Below are positions 1 through 9,147 of a stretch of 64,000 nt of DNA, one piece after another. The stretch lies in the NCBI RefSeq assembly GCF_030733265.1, contig NZ_JASHJI010000002.1:434001-498000 (forward strand), written 5' to 3'. Below the pieces are notes generated by a model. That model was not told the DNA's origin and searched no databases. It saw only the letters and a program-made list of their open reading frames with translations. The translations under genes were made by a program, and so were the position numbers. Every line of letters starts with the position of its first letter. Positions within the stretch are counted from its first letter, which is position 1. The stretch comes from Roseibium sp. MMSF_3412 (GTDB taxonomy: Bacteria > Pseudomonadota > Alphaproteobacteria > Rhizobiales > Stappiaceae).

Positions 1-588
1 CGCACCGGCGTCGACCGGATCCTGAAATATGCCTTCGACCTTGCCATGCAGCGTGGCGGGCAACTGACGTCGGCGACCAAGTCGAACGGCATTTCGATCA
101 CCATGCCCTATTGGGACGAGCGGGTCGCCGAAATGGCGAAACACTATCCCGATGTCAAGGTGGACAAGTATCACATCGACATCCTGACGGCCCAGTTCGT
201 GCTCCATCCGGACTGGTTCGATGTCGTTGTCGCCTCGAACCTCTTCGGCGATATCCTCTCCGACCTCGGCCCCGCTTGCACGGGCACGATCGGCATAGCG
301 CCCTCGGGCAACATCAACCCGGAAGGCAAGCACCCCTCACTCTTTGAACCGGTCCATGGGTCTGCGCCGGACATTGCCGGGAAAGGCATCGCCAACCCGG
401 TCGGCCAGATCTGGGCGGCGGCCATGATGCTCGAACATCTTGGCGCGACAGAAGCGGCTCGGGCGATCGTCGCAGCAATCGAACGGGTGCTGTCCGAACA
501 GGCGCTCAGAACGCCTGATCTCGGCGGATCGGCGGACACGATGACCTGCGGAACCGCGATCGCCGATGCGGTGCTGGAATCCTCGTAG
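1..588 (+). CDS. Tartrate/D-malate-type dehydrogenase, C-terminal part
   Basis: Only the last 195 residues are present; the 5' end lies before the window. The protein belongs to the isocitrate/isopropylmalate dehydrogenase family, which oxidises and decarboxylates 2-hydroxy acids with NAD and a divalent metal. Visible family motifs are the metal-binding SNLFGDILSD, then GIAPSGNINPE and the EPVHGSAPDIAGK nucleotide-binding stretch. The GIAPSGNINPE form favours the tartrate dehydrogenase/D-malate dehydrogenase branch (TtuC/DmlA) over LeuB or Icd. The exact substrate is inferred. The stop codon abuts the ATG of the next gene, so the two are probably translated from one message. Confidence 0.85.
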   Translation, partial: RTGVDRILKYAFDLAMQRGGQLTSATKSNGISITMPYWDERVAEMAKHYPDVKVDKYHIDILTAQFVLHPDWFDVVVASNLFGDILSDLGPACTGTIGIAPSGNINPEGKHPSLFEPVHGSAPDIAGKGIANPVGQIWAAAMMLEHLGATEAARAIVAAIERVLSEQALRTPDLGGSADTMTCGTAIADAVLESS

Positions 589-1482
589 ATGTCCTCCTCC
601 CCGTTCTTGCAAGGGTTCACGGTGAAAAAGGCGGTCCTGCCGGACGTCGAGATCAACTATGCCTTTGCCGGTGAGGGACCGCCTGTCCTGCTGCTTCACG
701 GCCATCCGCAGACACACATTGTCTGGCGCAAGGTCGCGCCCAAACTGGTCGAGGCGGGATACAGCGTGATCGCACCGGACCTGCGCGGATATGGCGACAG
801 CGGCAAGCCGGAGAGCGACGCGGAGCACCGGCCCTATTCCAAGCGGGTGATGGCCGGGGACCAGATCGCGCTGATGGCGGAACTGGGCCACCACCGGTTT
901 TCCGTCGTCGGCCACGATCGCGGGGGCCGCGTCGCGCACCGGTTGGCCCTCGATTTTCCGGACGTGGTGGAGCGCCTGGCCGTTCTCGACATTGCCCCGA
1001 CACGCACGATGTACGCGCAAACCGACCAGGAGTTCGCGACCCGATACTTCTGGTGGTTCTTCCTGATCCAGCCCTTCGACTTTCCGGAGAAAATGATCGG
1101 TGCCGATCCGGAGTATTTCCTGAGGCGGCATATTGCGGGCCAGGTCAGGACCGATGGGGCCGTTGGCGAAGAGGCGATCGCCGAATATCTCAGAACATAC
1201 AAGAACCCTGCGACGATCCACGCGATCTGTGAGGACTACCGCGCCTCGGCGGGGATCGATCTTGAACACGACACCGACGACGAACACCGGCGCATCACCG
1301 CCCCCTTGCTGGCGATATGGGGTGCGAACAGCGTTGTTGGTGATCTTTACGACGTCCTGGCGACCTGGAAGGAAAAGGCGACCGGGGTGACCGGCTGCTC
1401 GCTTCCCTGCGGCCATGCGATCCCGGAAGAAGCGCCCGACGGGTTGACGGCACGACTGATGGAATTCTTCTCCAGTCCATAG
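589..1482 (+). CDS. Alpha/beta hydrolase, haloacetate-dehalogenase-like
   Basis: A 297-residue hydrolase of the fluoroacetate/haloacetate dehalogenase subfamily. The oxyanion segment HGHPQ is near residue 38, the nucleophile elbow GHDRGGR carries Asp110, Arg111 and Arg114, the acid is Asp134 in LDIAPT, and the catalytic His is His276 in GHAIPEE. These match the residues known for Rhodopseudomonas palustris RPA1163, where Asp110 attacks the carbon and the two Arg bind the carboxylate. One halide-pocket residue differs: RPA1163 has His155-Trp156, while this protein reads YFWWFF, giving Trp155-Trp156. It may therefore act on chloro- or bromo-acids, or be an epoxide hydrolase relative. The ATG directly follows the stop of the upstream dehydrogenase. 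A repeat-rich region follows. Confidence 0.8.
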   Translation: MSSSPFLQGFTVKKAVLPDVEINYAFAGEGPPVLLLHGHPQTHIVWRKVAPKLVEAGYSVIAPDLRGYGDSGKPESDAEHRPYSKRVMAGDQIALMAELGHHRFSVVGHDRGGRVAHRLALDFPDVVERLAVLDIAPTRTMYAQTDQEFATRYFWWFFLIQPFDFPEKMIGADPEYFLRRHIAGQVRTDGAVGEEAIAEYLRTYKNPATIHAICEDYRASAGIDLEHDTDDEHRRITAPLLAIWGANSVVGDLYDVLATWKEKATGVTGCSLPCGHAIPEEAPDGLTARLMEFFSSP

Positions 1483-1717
1483 ATTTGCCGTCCGGGCCGA
1501 CGCGCAGCGAAAGGGCGGGAAGACACCCTGGCCAGGCCGCTGCCCGCATTCACACTGACACTGCCAGACGATGGCAGAAACAATCTCATCCTGAGGCGCG
1601 ACGCAAAGCTGAACCTCAAAGCATGTTTACGCAGCGCAGGCTTGCCGGGATTTACCCACTCCCAATGGAGATTACCAGGGTGAGGGGATAGATTTTTCAA
1701 AGAAATATCAGCGCCTT

Positions 1718-2068
1718 TTCCCTCACCCGGCCTTTCAGGCCGACCTCTCCCCACGGGAGAGGGAACTGCCTCGGCAGTTGGACCGGTTGTCAATCCAAGA
1801 GCCTCATCCTGAGGAGCGCGGAAGCGCGTCTCGAAGGAAGGCGTCAATGCCGGTTGCAACGCCACAGCATTTGCCTTGCTTTCCCGTCGTCATCCCGGAC
1901 GAGCGGCGTGAGATCCGGGATCGGTGAGCCGCAGCGTTGCGTGCTGATCGGAGAGACGCAGCCCCCCGGTCCCGGCTCGCGCTGCGCTTGGCCGGGATGA
2001 CGGCGGTGAGGTTCTTGGAGATCACCAAAACCGGCGCTCTTATTCGGAGAAATTGCAAAGACAGTCCC
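1718..2068 (+). repeat. ~350 bp direct repeat, copy 1
   Basis: First copy of a composite of three palindromic elements. It is repeated at 2355-2706 in the same orientation with only scattered substitutions and one single-base length difference. The start-to-start spacing is 637 bp. Confidence 0.9.
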
Positions 2069-2354
2069 GGCACGCGAGGTAACTCAGCTCGTGGCTGGTC
2101 ATGCGCTGACGCAAATCCTTCATTGCGAAGGAAGGGCATGGCGATCCAGCGGGCACCTTCGTTCGCCGCCCCGGCCCTGAGCCGGGGCCTGCTGCATAGC
2201 GCTGCTCAGGTCCCGGATCGCGTCCGGGACGGCACGGATACCTGGTCCAAATCCTCAGGACCGGCGCAGTCGGGAGGCAGCCTCCGGTTTCCCTCGCCCG
2301 CCGGGAGAGGGTCAGGGTGAGGAGGCAAACGTCTGAGGATTGCTGACAGTTTTG

Positions 2355-2706
2355 TTCCCTCACCCGGCCTTTCAGGCCGACCTCTCCCCACGGGAGAGGG
2401 AACTGCATCGGCATTTGGACCGGTTGTCAATCCAAGAGCCTCATCCTGAGGAACGCGGAAGTGCGTCTCGAAGGAAGGCCGTCAATGCCGGAAGCAACGC
2501 CACAGCATTTGCCTTGCTTTACCGTCGTCATCCCGGACGAACAGCGTGAGATCCGGGATCGGTAAGCCGCAGCGTTGCGTGCTGATCGGAGAGACGCAGC
2601 CCCCCGGTCCCGGCTCGCGCTGCGCTTGGCCGGGATGACGTCGGTGAGGTTCTTGGAGATCACCAAAACCGGCGCTCTTATTCGGAGGAATTGCAAAGAC
2701 GGTCCC
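2355..2706 (+). repeat. ~350 bp direct repeat, copy 2
   Basis: Second copy of the composite repeat at 1718-2068. The extra base is in GAAGGCCGTCAATG, against GAAGGCGTCAATG in copy 1. The high identity and shared unit order point to duplication of the whole block rather than independent insertion of each element. Confidence 0.9.
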
Positions 2707-2881
2707 TGCGGGCGGGTCGATTGCTGCGACACCAATACCGGTCTTCAATCCACCTGCAGCATCCTTCGACGCTTCGCTTTGCTCCGCAGCTCAGGATAAG
2801 GAAAAAGAGAGCTGGCGCCTTTGGAGCCGTGCCTGAGTGACCGCAAAGCCGCATCGGGCTTCCGGCAAATCCAGATCAACG

Positions 2882-3781
2882 TCACCGCGGCGGAGTGATC
2901 GTGAACTCGCCAATCGAGACGGCTTCCAGAAGTGCAGCTTCGGCAGCGCTGACCAGGCTTGTCCTGGGCGAGTCTTCACGGCTCGCCAGTCCAAGCACCC
3001 GGCTCGGGCTGTCATCACCAAGGGCCAGGGTCTTGAGCGGCAGGTGGCCACGTTCCCGGATACAGCGCTGCGGCACGATGGAAATGCCCAGCTCTGCCGC
3101 GACCATGCTTGAAATCGCTTCCAGTCCCTCCAGCTCCATCGTGTCGTGCACCAAGATGTCATTGGTCTGCAGCCAGGTCTCGATCTGCCTTCCCACGACC
3201 GCGTCCCTGTTAAAGCGGATGAACGGGCGGGACCGCAGCAGTTCCGCCGGAGGCAGGTCTTCCGTGTTCTGCGAGACCAGAAGAACCAGCACTTCCTCGG
3301 CAAGCCGTGCGAAGCGCATGGATCTGGAGAGCATGTCGGGACGCGAGATCACGGCCGCGTGGATCTGACCACGGTCGATCTGTGACAGCAGATGGTTCGA
3401 CAGACCCGGGACAATCCGGACCCGAATGCCCGGGTGCCGTTTCTTCAGCTCCGACAGAGCGAGCGGCACCAGCCCGGTGAGCGTTGTCGGCACCGCGCCG
3501 AGTATGAGCTCGCCGGAGATCTCGTCTTTCGGCGACACCCGGTCGGCAAGGCTGTCATAGGCAGCTATGACGGCTTCGGCTTCACCCACCAGTGCGAGAC
3601 CCGTCTCGTTGAGTTTCGGGCTTCTTTGCGAGCGTTCGAACAAGGCCAGATCCCACGTCTCTTCAAGAGTACGCATCTGCAGGCTGACAGCGGACGGCGT
3701 CAGGTTTTCAGCCTCAGCCGCAGCCCGAAAGCTGCCATGCCGATGGATCGACAGGAGCGTGCGCAAGGCACGAATGCTCAT
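2882..3781 (-). CDS. LysR-family transcriptional regulator
   Basis: A 299-residue LysR protein. The N-terminal winged helix-turn-helix (about residues 1-60) contains GSFRAAAEAENLTPSAVS, followed by LFERSQRSPKLNETG and a periplasmic-binding-protein-like effector domain (about 90-290). GGGAGA upstream of the ATG supports the start. It is transcribed away from the TfdA/TauD dioxygenase and alcohol dehydrogenase genes, the usual arrangement for a LysR protein controlling its divergent neighbours. An A/T-rich inverted repeat lies between them. The effector is unknown. Confidence 0.9.
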   Translation of the reverse strand: MSIRALRTLLSIHRHGSFRAAAEAENLTPSAVSLQMRTLEETWDLALFERSQRSPKLNETGLALVGEAEAVIAAYDSLADRVSPKDEISGELILGAVPTTLTGLVPLALSELKKRHPGIRVRIVPGLSNHLLSQIDRGQIHAAVISRPDMLSRSMRFARLAEEVLVLLVSQNTEDLPPAELLRSRPFIRFNRDAVVGRQIETWLQTNDILVHDTMELEGLEAISSMVAAELGISIVPQRCIRERGHLPLKTLALGDDSPSRVLGLASREDSPRTSLVSAAEAALLEAVSIGEFTITPPR

Positions 3782-3835
3782 GAAGGATCTCCCTGGTTGG
3801 ATGGGTCAATCTCATTATTAAGAAAACCTTGTGCT

Positions 3836-3863
3836 TTGATAAAGAAAAACTCGTTTTTATCAA
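3836..3863. promoter_or_regulatory. Candidate LysR operator
   Basis: Inverted repeat with arms TTGATAAA and TTTATCAA around a 12-base A/T-rich centre, in the 144 bp between the divergent LysR and dioxygenase genes. Its position and the T...A core of the arms fit a LysR binding site. Binding by this regulator is inferred. Confidence 0.5.
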
Positions 3864-3925
3864 TTTACTTTTATCATTATGGTTGCGGCCAGTCGCAAAC
3901 AAGCCGGATACCGAAGAGGCTCCTC

Positions 3926-4774
3926 ATGGTCGCTCCAAGAACAAACGATTATCAACTGATCACAGCAAAGCCTTTTGCGCCAAACCTTGGCGCGGAGATC
4001 TATGGTGTTGACTTGAGCGAACCCGTGCCGGATGACCAGTTCGATGAAATCCGCGATGCCTTCTTCCGCTACCAGGTCCTGTTCTTCAGGGAACAGAAGG
4101 AAATTCCGCCGGCACAGCATATTGCCTTCGGCAAGCGTTTCGGCCCGCTGCACGCGCACCCGGCCGCACCGACCATGGAAGGCTATCCGGAGATTTTCGA
4201 GATCCACGCCACCAAGGATTCAAAAGTGGCGAACGGGGAGTTCTGGCATTCCGACGTTTCCTGCGACGAGACGCCCCCGCTCGGCACAATGCTGCAGATC
4301 AACATCCTGCCGTCCTGCGGCGGCGACACCATGTTCAGCGACATGTACGCGGCCTATGACGATCTGTCCGAACCGGTGAAGCAGATGCTCGGCGGACTGT
4401 CCGCGCTGCACAGTTCCGAACATATCTACAAGGGGCGCTACAGCGACCGGGGCCGCAAGGACGCGGACATCGATTGTCCCGAGGCTGTGCACCCGATCGT
4501 CCGTACTCATCCCGAGACGGGGCGCAAGTCGCTGTTTGTGAACAGGACCTTCACAACAAGGATCATGGGACTGTCGGACCACGAAAGCGACGCGATCCTG
4601 AAGATGCTCTTTGAGCATGCGGAACACATCAACTACCAGATCCGCTTCCGCTGGTCGCTCAACGACATGGCGTTCTGGGACAACCGCTGTTGCATGCACC
4701 GCGCCATCTGGGACTATTGGCCGGAGGAGCGAAAGGGCCGGCGCGTCACGGTCAAGGGTGAACGGCCGGTCTGA
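3926..4774 (+). CDS. TauD/TfdA-family Fe(II)/2-oxoglutarate dioxygenase
   Basis: A 282-residue non-heme iron dioxygenase. The facial triad is visible: His108-x-Asp110 in FWHSDVS and the distal His258 in CMHRAIWDY. A C-terminal Arg in the ERKGRR stretch would bind 2-oxoglutarate. Family members hydroxylate taurine, 2,4-D, alkylsulfates or similar substrates; nothing here fixes the substrate. The ATG at 3926 follows AGAGG at a good distance. The reading frame stays open upstream to 3392, but that part overlaps the divergent LysR gene and looks non-coding. A zinc alcohol dehydrogenase follows 53 bp later and may act on the product. Confidence 0.9.
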   Translation: MVAPRTNDYQLITAKPFAPNLGAEIYGVDLSEPVPDDQFDEIRDAFFRYQVLFFREQKEIPPAQHIAFGKRFGPLHAHPAAPTMEGYPEIFEIHATKDSKVANGEFWHSDVSCDETPPLGTMLQINILPSCGGDTMFSDMYAAYDDLSEPVKQMLGGLSALHSSEHIYKGRYSDRGRKDADIDCPEAVHPIVRTHPETGRKSLFVNRTFTTRIMGLSDHESDAILKMLFEHAEHINYQIRFRWSLNDMAFWDNRCCMHRAIWDYWPEERKGRRVTVKGERPV

Positions 4775-4827
4775 CCGGTCAGACCGTTGTTCAGGTGCTG
4801 GCACCGGACCGGGAGAAGGAGTACGGA

Positions 4828-5862
4828 ATGCGCGCGGCGGTCGTTCGGACGTTCAACGAGGATCTCTCCATCGAGACGGTCGCCGATCCGGTCTGTCCGG
4901 AGAACGGCGTGGTGCTGGAGGTCGCCGCCTGCGGTGTGTGCCGCTCCGACTATCATGGCTGGACCGGCGAACACCCGAAGGTGGTCAGCGGCTCGATCCT
5001 CGGCCACGAATACTGCGGCACGGTCGTCGAGGCCGGCCCGAACGCGCAATACAAGGTTGGTGACAGGCTGATCGCGCCGTTCATCCTGAGCTGCGGTCGA
5101 TGCCCCGCGTGCCAGACGGGCGTTTCCAACACCTGCCCGGATCAAATCGTACCAGGCTTTGGCACCCCGGGTGCCTATGCGGAGTTTGTTGCCGTGCCGT
5201 TCGACCACAACCTTGTCCGCCTGCCAGAGTGGCTGTCGCCGGCGCTGGCCGCCGGTCTCGGCTGCCGCGTCACGACGGCGTGGCACGCGCTGACCGACAG
5301 GGCTGCCGTCACCGCCGGAGAATGGGTCGCCGTTCACGGTACCGGCGGCATTGGTCTTTCCGTGCTGCTCCTGGCCAAGATGCTCGGCGCCCGCATTGTC
5401 GTCGTCGATATCGTCGACGAGAAACTGGACTACGCACGGCAGCACGGTGCGGATGCCACGGTGAATGCTTGCGAAGGCGATGTCGCGGAGAAGATCAGGG
5501 AGATCACGGGCGGAGGCGCACAGGTTTCCATAGAAGCGCTCGGGATCGAGGCGACCACCAACGCCTCGGTCGAATGCCTTGCCATACTCGGCCGCCACGT
5601 TCAGGTGGGCATGCCCTCGGGTGACGGCCGGATGGAGGTGAACATGCGCGCCATCTACACCAAACAGCTCGCTTTTTACGGCACCCGCGGCATGCCATCC
5701 TGGAAGTACCCGCGCCTCCTCGACATGATCGAACGAGGCGCCGTCGACATCCAGCCGATCGTCGCGCGGGAGGTCCCCCTCTCCGCCGCCAGCACCGAAC
5801 TGCGCGCCATGAACGGCCCGACGTCACCGGGCACGGCAGTGATCACCGATTTTCTGCGGTGA
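4828..5862 (+). CDS. Zinc-dependent medium-chain alcohol dehydrogenase
   Basis: A 344-residue MDR-family dehydrogenase. Catalytic-zinc ligands sit in CGVCRSDYHGW and GHEYCG. The structural-zinc lobe has the cysteine set CGRCPACQTGVSNTC. The Rossmann motif GTGGIGLS (about residue 171) and the following VVVDIVD indicate NAD preference. The start at 4828 is chosen because GGAGAAGGA lies 7-9 bases upstream; an in-frame upstream codon has no such support. It lies downstream of the dioxygenase in the same direction and probably in the same LysR-controlled unit. Its 3' end overlaps the convergent gene by 39 bp. Confidence 0.9.
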   Translation: MRAAVVRTFNEDLSIETVADPVCPENGVVLEVAACGVCRSDYHGWTGEHPKVVSGSILGHEYCGTVVEAGPNAQYKVGDRLIAPFILSCGRCPACQTGVSNTCPDQIVPGFGTPGAYAEFVAVPFDHNLVRLPEWLSPALAAGLGCRVTTAWHALTDRAAVTAGEWVAVHGTGGIGLSVLLLAKMLGARIVVVDIVDEKLDYARQHGADATVNACEGDVAEKIREITGGGAQVSIEALGIEATTNASVECLAILGRHVQVGMPSGDGRMEVNMRAIYTKQLAFYGTRGMPSWKYPRLLDMIERGAVDIQPIVAREVPLSAASTELRAMNGPTSPGTAVITDFLR

Positions 5863-6930
5863 CGCGCCCTGCGGCGCACCGGTCACGTGACGTTCGTCCA
5901 CAAGCGCCTGCTCGGACGCCCGGATCATGGGTTGCCCTGACATGCGTGTTCCCAGCCAGCCAAACTCGGTGCCTGCATCGGCAATGGCGGGCAGGATCGG
6001 TTCCGGTGATATCTTCGAGGATGCGCCATTTGCGTAGTCCGCAATTGCAAACCGGAAGATGTAGGTTGGGGACAGACCCAGGCGATAGTCCGAGGCGACG
6101 ATCCTTCCGTCAACGAGATCGGTCCTGACGAAGCCGTCGCTGAACCAGATCATCTTCTGGTATTCCGGATCATCGGCAACGCACGCGACGAGCGCAGCGT
6201 CAAAGGCGTGGGTATAGACAACAGCGTCTTCGTCCTTGTCGAACAGCGATAGATAGAGATTGTGATACTGACCCTCCGCCTGGCCGATCACCCGCCACAA
6301 CAGCGTGTTGAAAGGTGTGACCACGGTCTTCACGTTTTTGACGTCCAGGCCCTTCGCGGCGAAAATGGCCTTGCCGCGATCATGAATGTGGTTCTGAACA
6401 GCCAGCCCCCACACCAGATAACCGGCGCTGAAGACAAGTGATCCGACAAGCAAATTCCGCAAGCCGCTCGACCATCTGGCACTGGCGACCGCCCACACGA
6501 CCGCGATTGCCAAAGGCACCGTGAACAGCGGATCAATGATGAAAACCGAGCCTGTCCCGACGGGATCGGGATGGAAGGGCCAGAATATCCGCGCGCCATA
6601 GGCATTCATGGAATCGAGAAGCGCATGGGTTGTCAGACACAGGAAGACGGTTGCCCAGACAAGCTTGCGGTGGTCCTTGAGGGATTTGAAACACCGCAGC
6701 AGCACCTCACCGATGACCGGCGTCGCAATGACATGAATGAAGAAAGAATGCGACCAGCCCCGGTGATAGACATATTGATCGATCCGTGTCTCGAAAGGGA
6801 TCAGGACATCGAGGTCGGGCAACGTCGCAACCAGTCCCCCGACCAGAACGGCTTTTCGGGGCCCCATTTTCGATCCGAGACAGGCGGCTGAAATTGCTGC
6901 GCCGAGGGTAAACTGTGTCAGCGAGTCCAT
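5824..6930 (-). CDS. Metal-dependent hydrolase, YdjM/DUF457 family membrane protein
   Basis: A 368-residue inner-membrane protein. It begins with a conserved MDSLTQFTLGAAISAA segment and carries PDLD and HRGWSHSFFIH, the Asp and His clusters typical of the YbcI/YdjM (DUF457) family. About five hydrophobic segments occupy residues 1-190; the C-terminal part is more polar. Family members are predicted metal-dependent hydrolases, possibly lipid-related. The specific role is unknown. The C-terminal ~13 codons overlap the convergent alcohol dehydrogenase. Confidence 0.8.
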   Translation of the reverse strand: MDSLTQFTLGAAISAACLGSKMGPRKAVLVGGLVATLPDLDVLIPFETRIDQYVYHRGWSHSFFIHVIATPVIGEVLLRCFKSLKDHRKLVWATVFLCLTTHALLDSMNAYGARIFWPFHPDPVGTGSVFIIDPLFTVPLAIAVVWAVASARWSSGLRNLLVGSLVFSAGYLVWGLAVQNHIHDRGKAIFAAKGLDVKNVKTVVTPFNTLLWRVIGQAEGQYHNLYLSLFDKDEDAVVYTHAFDAALVACVADDPEYQKMIWFSDGFVRTDLVDGRIVASDYRLGLSPTYIFRFAIADYANGASSKISPEPILPAIADAGTEFGWLGTRMSGQPMIRASEQALVDERHVTGAPQGASPQKIGDHCRAR

Positions 6931-7436
6931 GCTCTTTGTCCGCTCCGGGCGCTTGATCTGATTGGCGGAAACATTTTGATCCGCTGGAAGGGCGGATCAC
7001 CTGTCATTGTAAGGTCTCGGGCGTTGGAGACTGCCAGGACCGTCAGATAGTATGTCATTTCCAATGGATAATCTAAAAAGAAACGGAAACACTATTCCGA
7101 AAAATCAAATAATAGCCGTCAGGTTCAAAACCCGGCGTCCCATCCAGAAAGTGCCCCTTGGTTGTCGCCGGGAAGGCCGGTACTTGAACCGGGAATCACG
7201 AGGCAGTTGCGCGCAACCTGCCCGATCCCGCGCGTGAGCCTTCATGTTTGTCAAAATGGCAAAGCTGCAATCCCTCTTGTCCCCTGGTCGGCAAAGGCAA
7301 ATGTTCCACCGATTTGCCACCCCGGTTCGGCGCGCACTTATCGCCCGATGCTCTGGCAAGACCGGGACCCGGTATCCAGCGTGGTTGGAGTTTGAAAAAC
7401 ATCGGCGAAACAAGATACGAGCGGATGCGATCCCCA
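6931..7436. other. Intergenic region, no gene seen
   Basis: About 500 bp between two minus-strand genes. The part near 7050-7120 is A/T-rich. A GACCGGGACCCGGTATCC stretch (7361-7378) resembles the ends of alphaproteobacterial REP elements. Short ORFs here have no recognisable protein features. Confidence 0.6.
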
Positions 7437-7874
7437 TCACGCGTCTGATGGCTTGCCCTTCAGAAGACCCAGATCGACAATTGCCACGGCAAAGGCAACA
7501 AGGCCGAAAACCATGAGCGCGCCGCCGAGCGCGGCCGGGCTTGAAACGATGATCCCGCCGATCTCCTCAAAGGTGAAGCCGATGCCGGCCGTCTGCGCAA
7601 AATTCGCCAGTGTGCCCGGTGCGAAATAGGCAACCAGCCATGCGCTGATATGCGCGCGGCCACGGTCGCGCAGCCGTTTCAGGGAGAGAACCAGGGCCGG
7701 GTACAAAAAGAGCAGCAGGAGAGCGAACCCGATCCAATGGCCGAGTTGTCCGAACGCAAGCACGAGACCCGTCACGGCCAGCGACAACAGAACGCCGGCC
7801 ACGAACAGGATCAGGAAGCCGATCCAGAACCGGCCGCGCCCGATCTTTCCCTCCGTCCCGAACAGGAGGTTCAT
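7437..7874 (-). CDS. DUF805 family inner-membrane protein
   Basis: A 145-residue hydrophobic protein. The N-terminal LLFGTEGKIGRGRFW matches the conserved start of DUF805 proteins (R-x-x-FW), followed by four predicted membrane helices and a conserved LKRLRDRGR loop. Function is unknown. It begins 13 bases after the lipoprotein gene upstream on the same strand, so the two are probably one transcript. Confidence 0.8.
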   Translation of the reverse strand: MNLLFGTEGKIGRGRFWIGFLILFVAGVLLSLAVTGLVLAFGQLGHWIGFALLLLFLYPALVLSLKRLRDRGRAHISAWLVAYFAPGTLANFAQTAGIGFTFEEIGGIIVSSPAALGGALMVFGLVAFAVAIVDLGLLKGKPSDA

Positions 7875-7887
7875 GCCGCGCGTCCCG

Positions 7888-8541
7888 TTACTGGCTGAAG
7901 CTGAAACTGAGCGTGCTCGACTGGCCCTCGCCGATGGTCACGGACCGCGTGTGGGTCTCGCCGGTCTCCTCGTTCTTCAGCGTTACGTCGTAGATGCCCG
8001 GCGTCACGTAATTGGCACCTTTCTGGTTGCGCCAGCCGGTCCGGCCGATCTCGCTGCCGCCGGCGCCACCGCCCTTGCCGTGAAAGCCGAGTTCCATCAG
8101 CGCATCGTCCGCCAGCCCTTCGGCTTCCAGAACCAGGCGCCCCTGCCCGCTGATCTCCAGTTCAAGCCGCTGGTTGCCGTTTTCGGCGGCGGGCAGCTCG
8201 ATGATTTCGCGGTGATCATGTCCCTTGAAGGTGAGCTCGACACCGATCTCGCCGTCGCTGAGCGGATAGACGCCGTCAACACCAAGCGGATCGAACCGCT
8301 CGGCCCAGTTGATCCAGAAGATCGACCCGTCCGCGCCCTTGTCGACGCTCTCCACCTTGCCGACCTTGCTGAAATTCCATTCGACATCGGCGCTGACATC
8401 AGTGCGCTCCGTCCCGAACACCGGCACGATTGTCAGGCCCTTGACGGCCTCACCCTGCCCGCTCCCCGCTTCGTCCCCGTTGCACCCCGCCAGCGCGATC
8501 GCCAGCACAAGAAGAAAAGGAAACCTGATGTTCTTGAACAC
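7888..8541 (-). CDS. Predicted lipoprotein of unknown function
   Basis: A 217-residue protein with a lipoprotein signal peptide: VFKNIRFPF then LLVLAIALAGC, with lipidation predicted at Cys19. The GTG at 8541 is chosen because GGAGC lies about 8 bases upstream; a longer ATG-initiated frame adds an implausible N-terminus. The mature part is acidic and beta-rich. It ends in a stretch with YDVTLKNEETGET and a Ser-rich tail that resembles an Ig-like or transthyretin-like fold. I do not recognise a family. It is co-directional with the DUF805 gene. Confidence 0.65.
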   Translation of the reverse strand: MFKNIRFPFLLVLAIALAGCNGDEAGSGQGEAVKGLTIVPVFGTERTDVSADVEWNFSKVGKVESVDKGADGSIFWINWAERFDPLGVDGVYPLSDGEIGVELTFKGHDHREIIELPAAENGNQRLELEISGQGRLVLEAEGLADDALMELGFHGKGGGAGGSEIGRTGWRNQKGANYVTPGIYDVTLKNEETGETHTRSVTIGEGQSSTLSFSFSQ

Positions 8542-9147
8542 GGCACTTGCTCCGTTTTTTGAAAAGTCTGAAAGCCGCAAAGAACCGGCGGCGGGAAAAT
8601 ATGGAGTTTGGAAATCCGATGCCGGTCGGAGGCCGGACAGATGAAACAAATCACAGTGGCTGCGATGCGGATAGTTATGGAAATCCTTAGTTGGGTGTGG
8701 AGTGGGTTCTGGCTGAGAGGTGCGGTGGTGATGGTCACGCGCACGATCGTCGCAAGGAAAATCGAGTTCGCCAGTGTCAGCAGGCCAACTGGAACGGTCT
8801 TTCGCTTTGAGCCCTCGTTTCGGTCGCTCGCTTCATTAGGCCCTAACGCTACAAGCAGGCCTTCAAGCCGGCAGAGGCAATTGACCGGGATGTGAGATAT
8901 CACGGCCGTTTGCCGCGCCTGCGCCAACGGCGGTTTTCGGCCGGTCGTGCAAACATGGTGTTTGCCGAAATTCGGCCTTATCCCAAAAACCGACTTTCGC
9001 TACGACAAGGGAAATAGCCGCGATTGGGAGAAAGCGTCCAAAATCGAAGTCCTGGCCGACGACTGCCCCGCATTGGAAGCGGTCCCTTGATTTATGAGAC
9101 TTCCAATCAAAGCGCGTTTCATTGAAGCCGGCGGTCTTCGAAGGCAA
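8542..9147. other. Intergenic region, no gene seen
   Basis: About 600 bp between two minus-strand genes. Short ORFs exist on both strands but lack ribosome-binding sites, conserved motifs or credible composition. The promoter of the lipoprotein/DUF805 unit should lie in its left part. Confidence 0.6.

Larger units (their letters stand above)
1483..2881. repeat. Gene-free mosaic of REP-like palindromes
   Basis: About 1.4 kb with no credible gene. It is built from several palindromic units of the kind found between genes in Rhizobiales. Unit types are a CCTCACCC...GGGAGAGGG element (near 1720 and 2357, with a relative near 2288-2322), a CCTCATCCTGAGGA...TCTCGAAGGA element (near 1802 and 2439), a GTCATCCCGGA...GGGATGACG element (1888-2002 and 2525-2640), a CCCCGGCC-GGCCGGGG type stem near 2171-2190 and a truncated unit near 2759-2800. 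ORFs here change strand and frame at unit borders and match nothing recognisable. Confidence 0.85.

Noticed and set aside
1485-2800. Short ORFs in the repeat region, some over 100 codons
   Set aside because: They cross palindromic repeat borders, recur in both repeat copies and lack ribosome-binding sites. The repeats explain them.
3392-3925. N-terminal extension of the TauD/TfdA dioxygenase
   Set aside because: It overlaps the divergent LysR gene and has antisense-like composition. The ATG at 3926 has a ribosome-binding site and gives the normal family length.
7165-7210. tRNA-like 3' half on the minus strand (GGTTCAAGTACC)
   Set aside because: There is no matching acceptor, anticodon or D arm in the flanking 80 bp.
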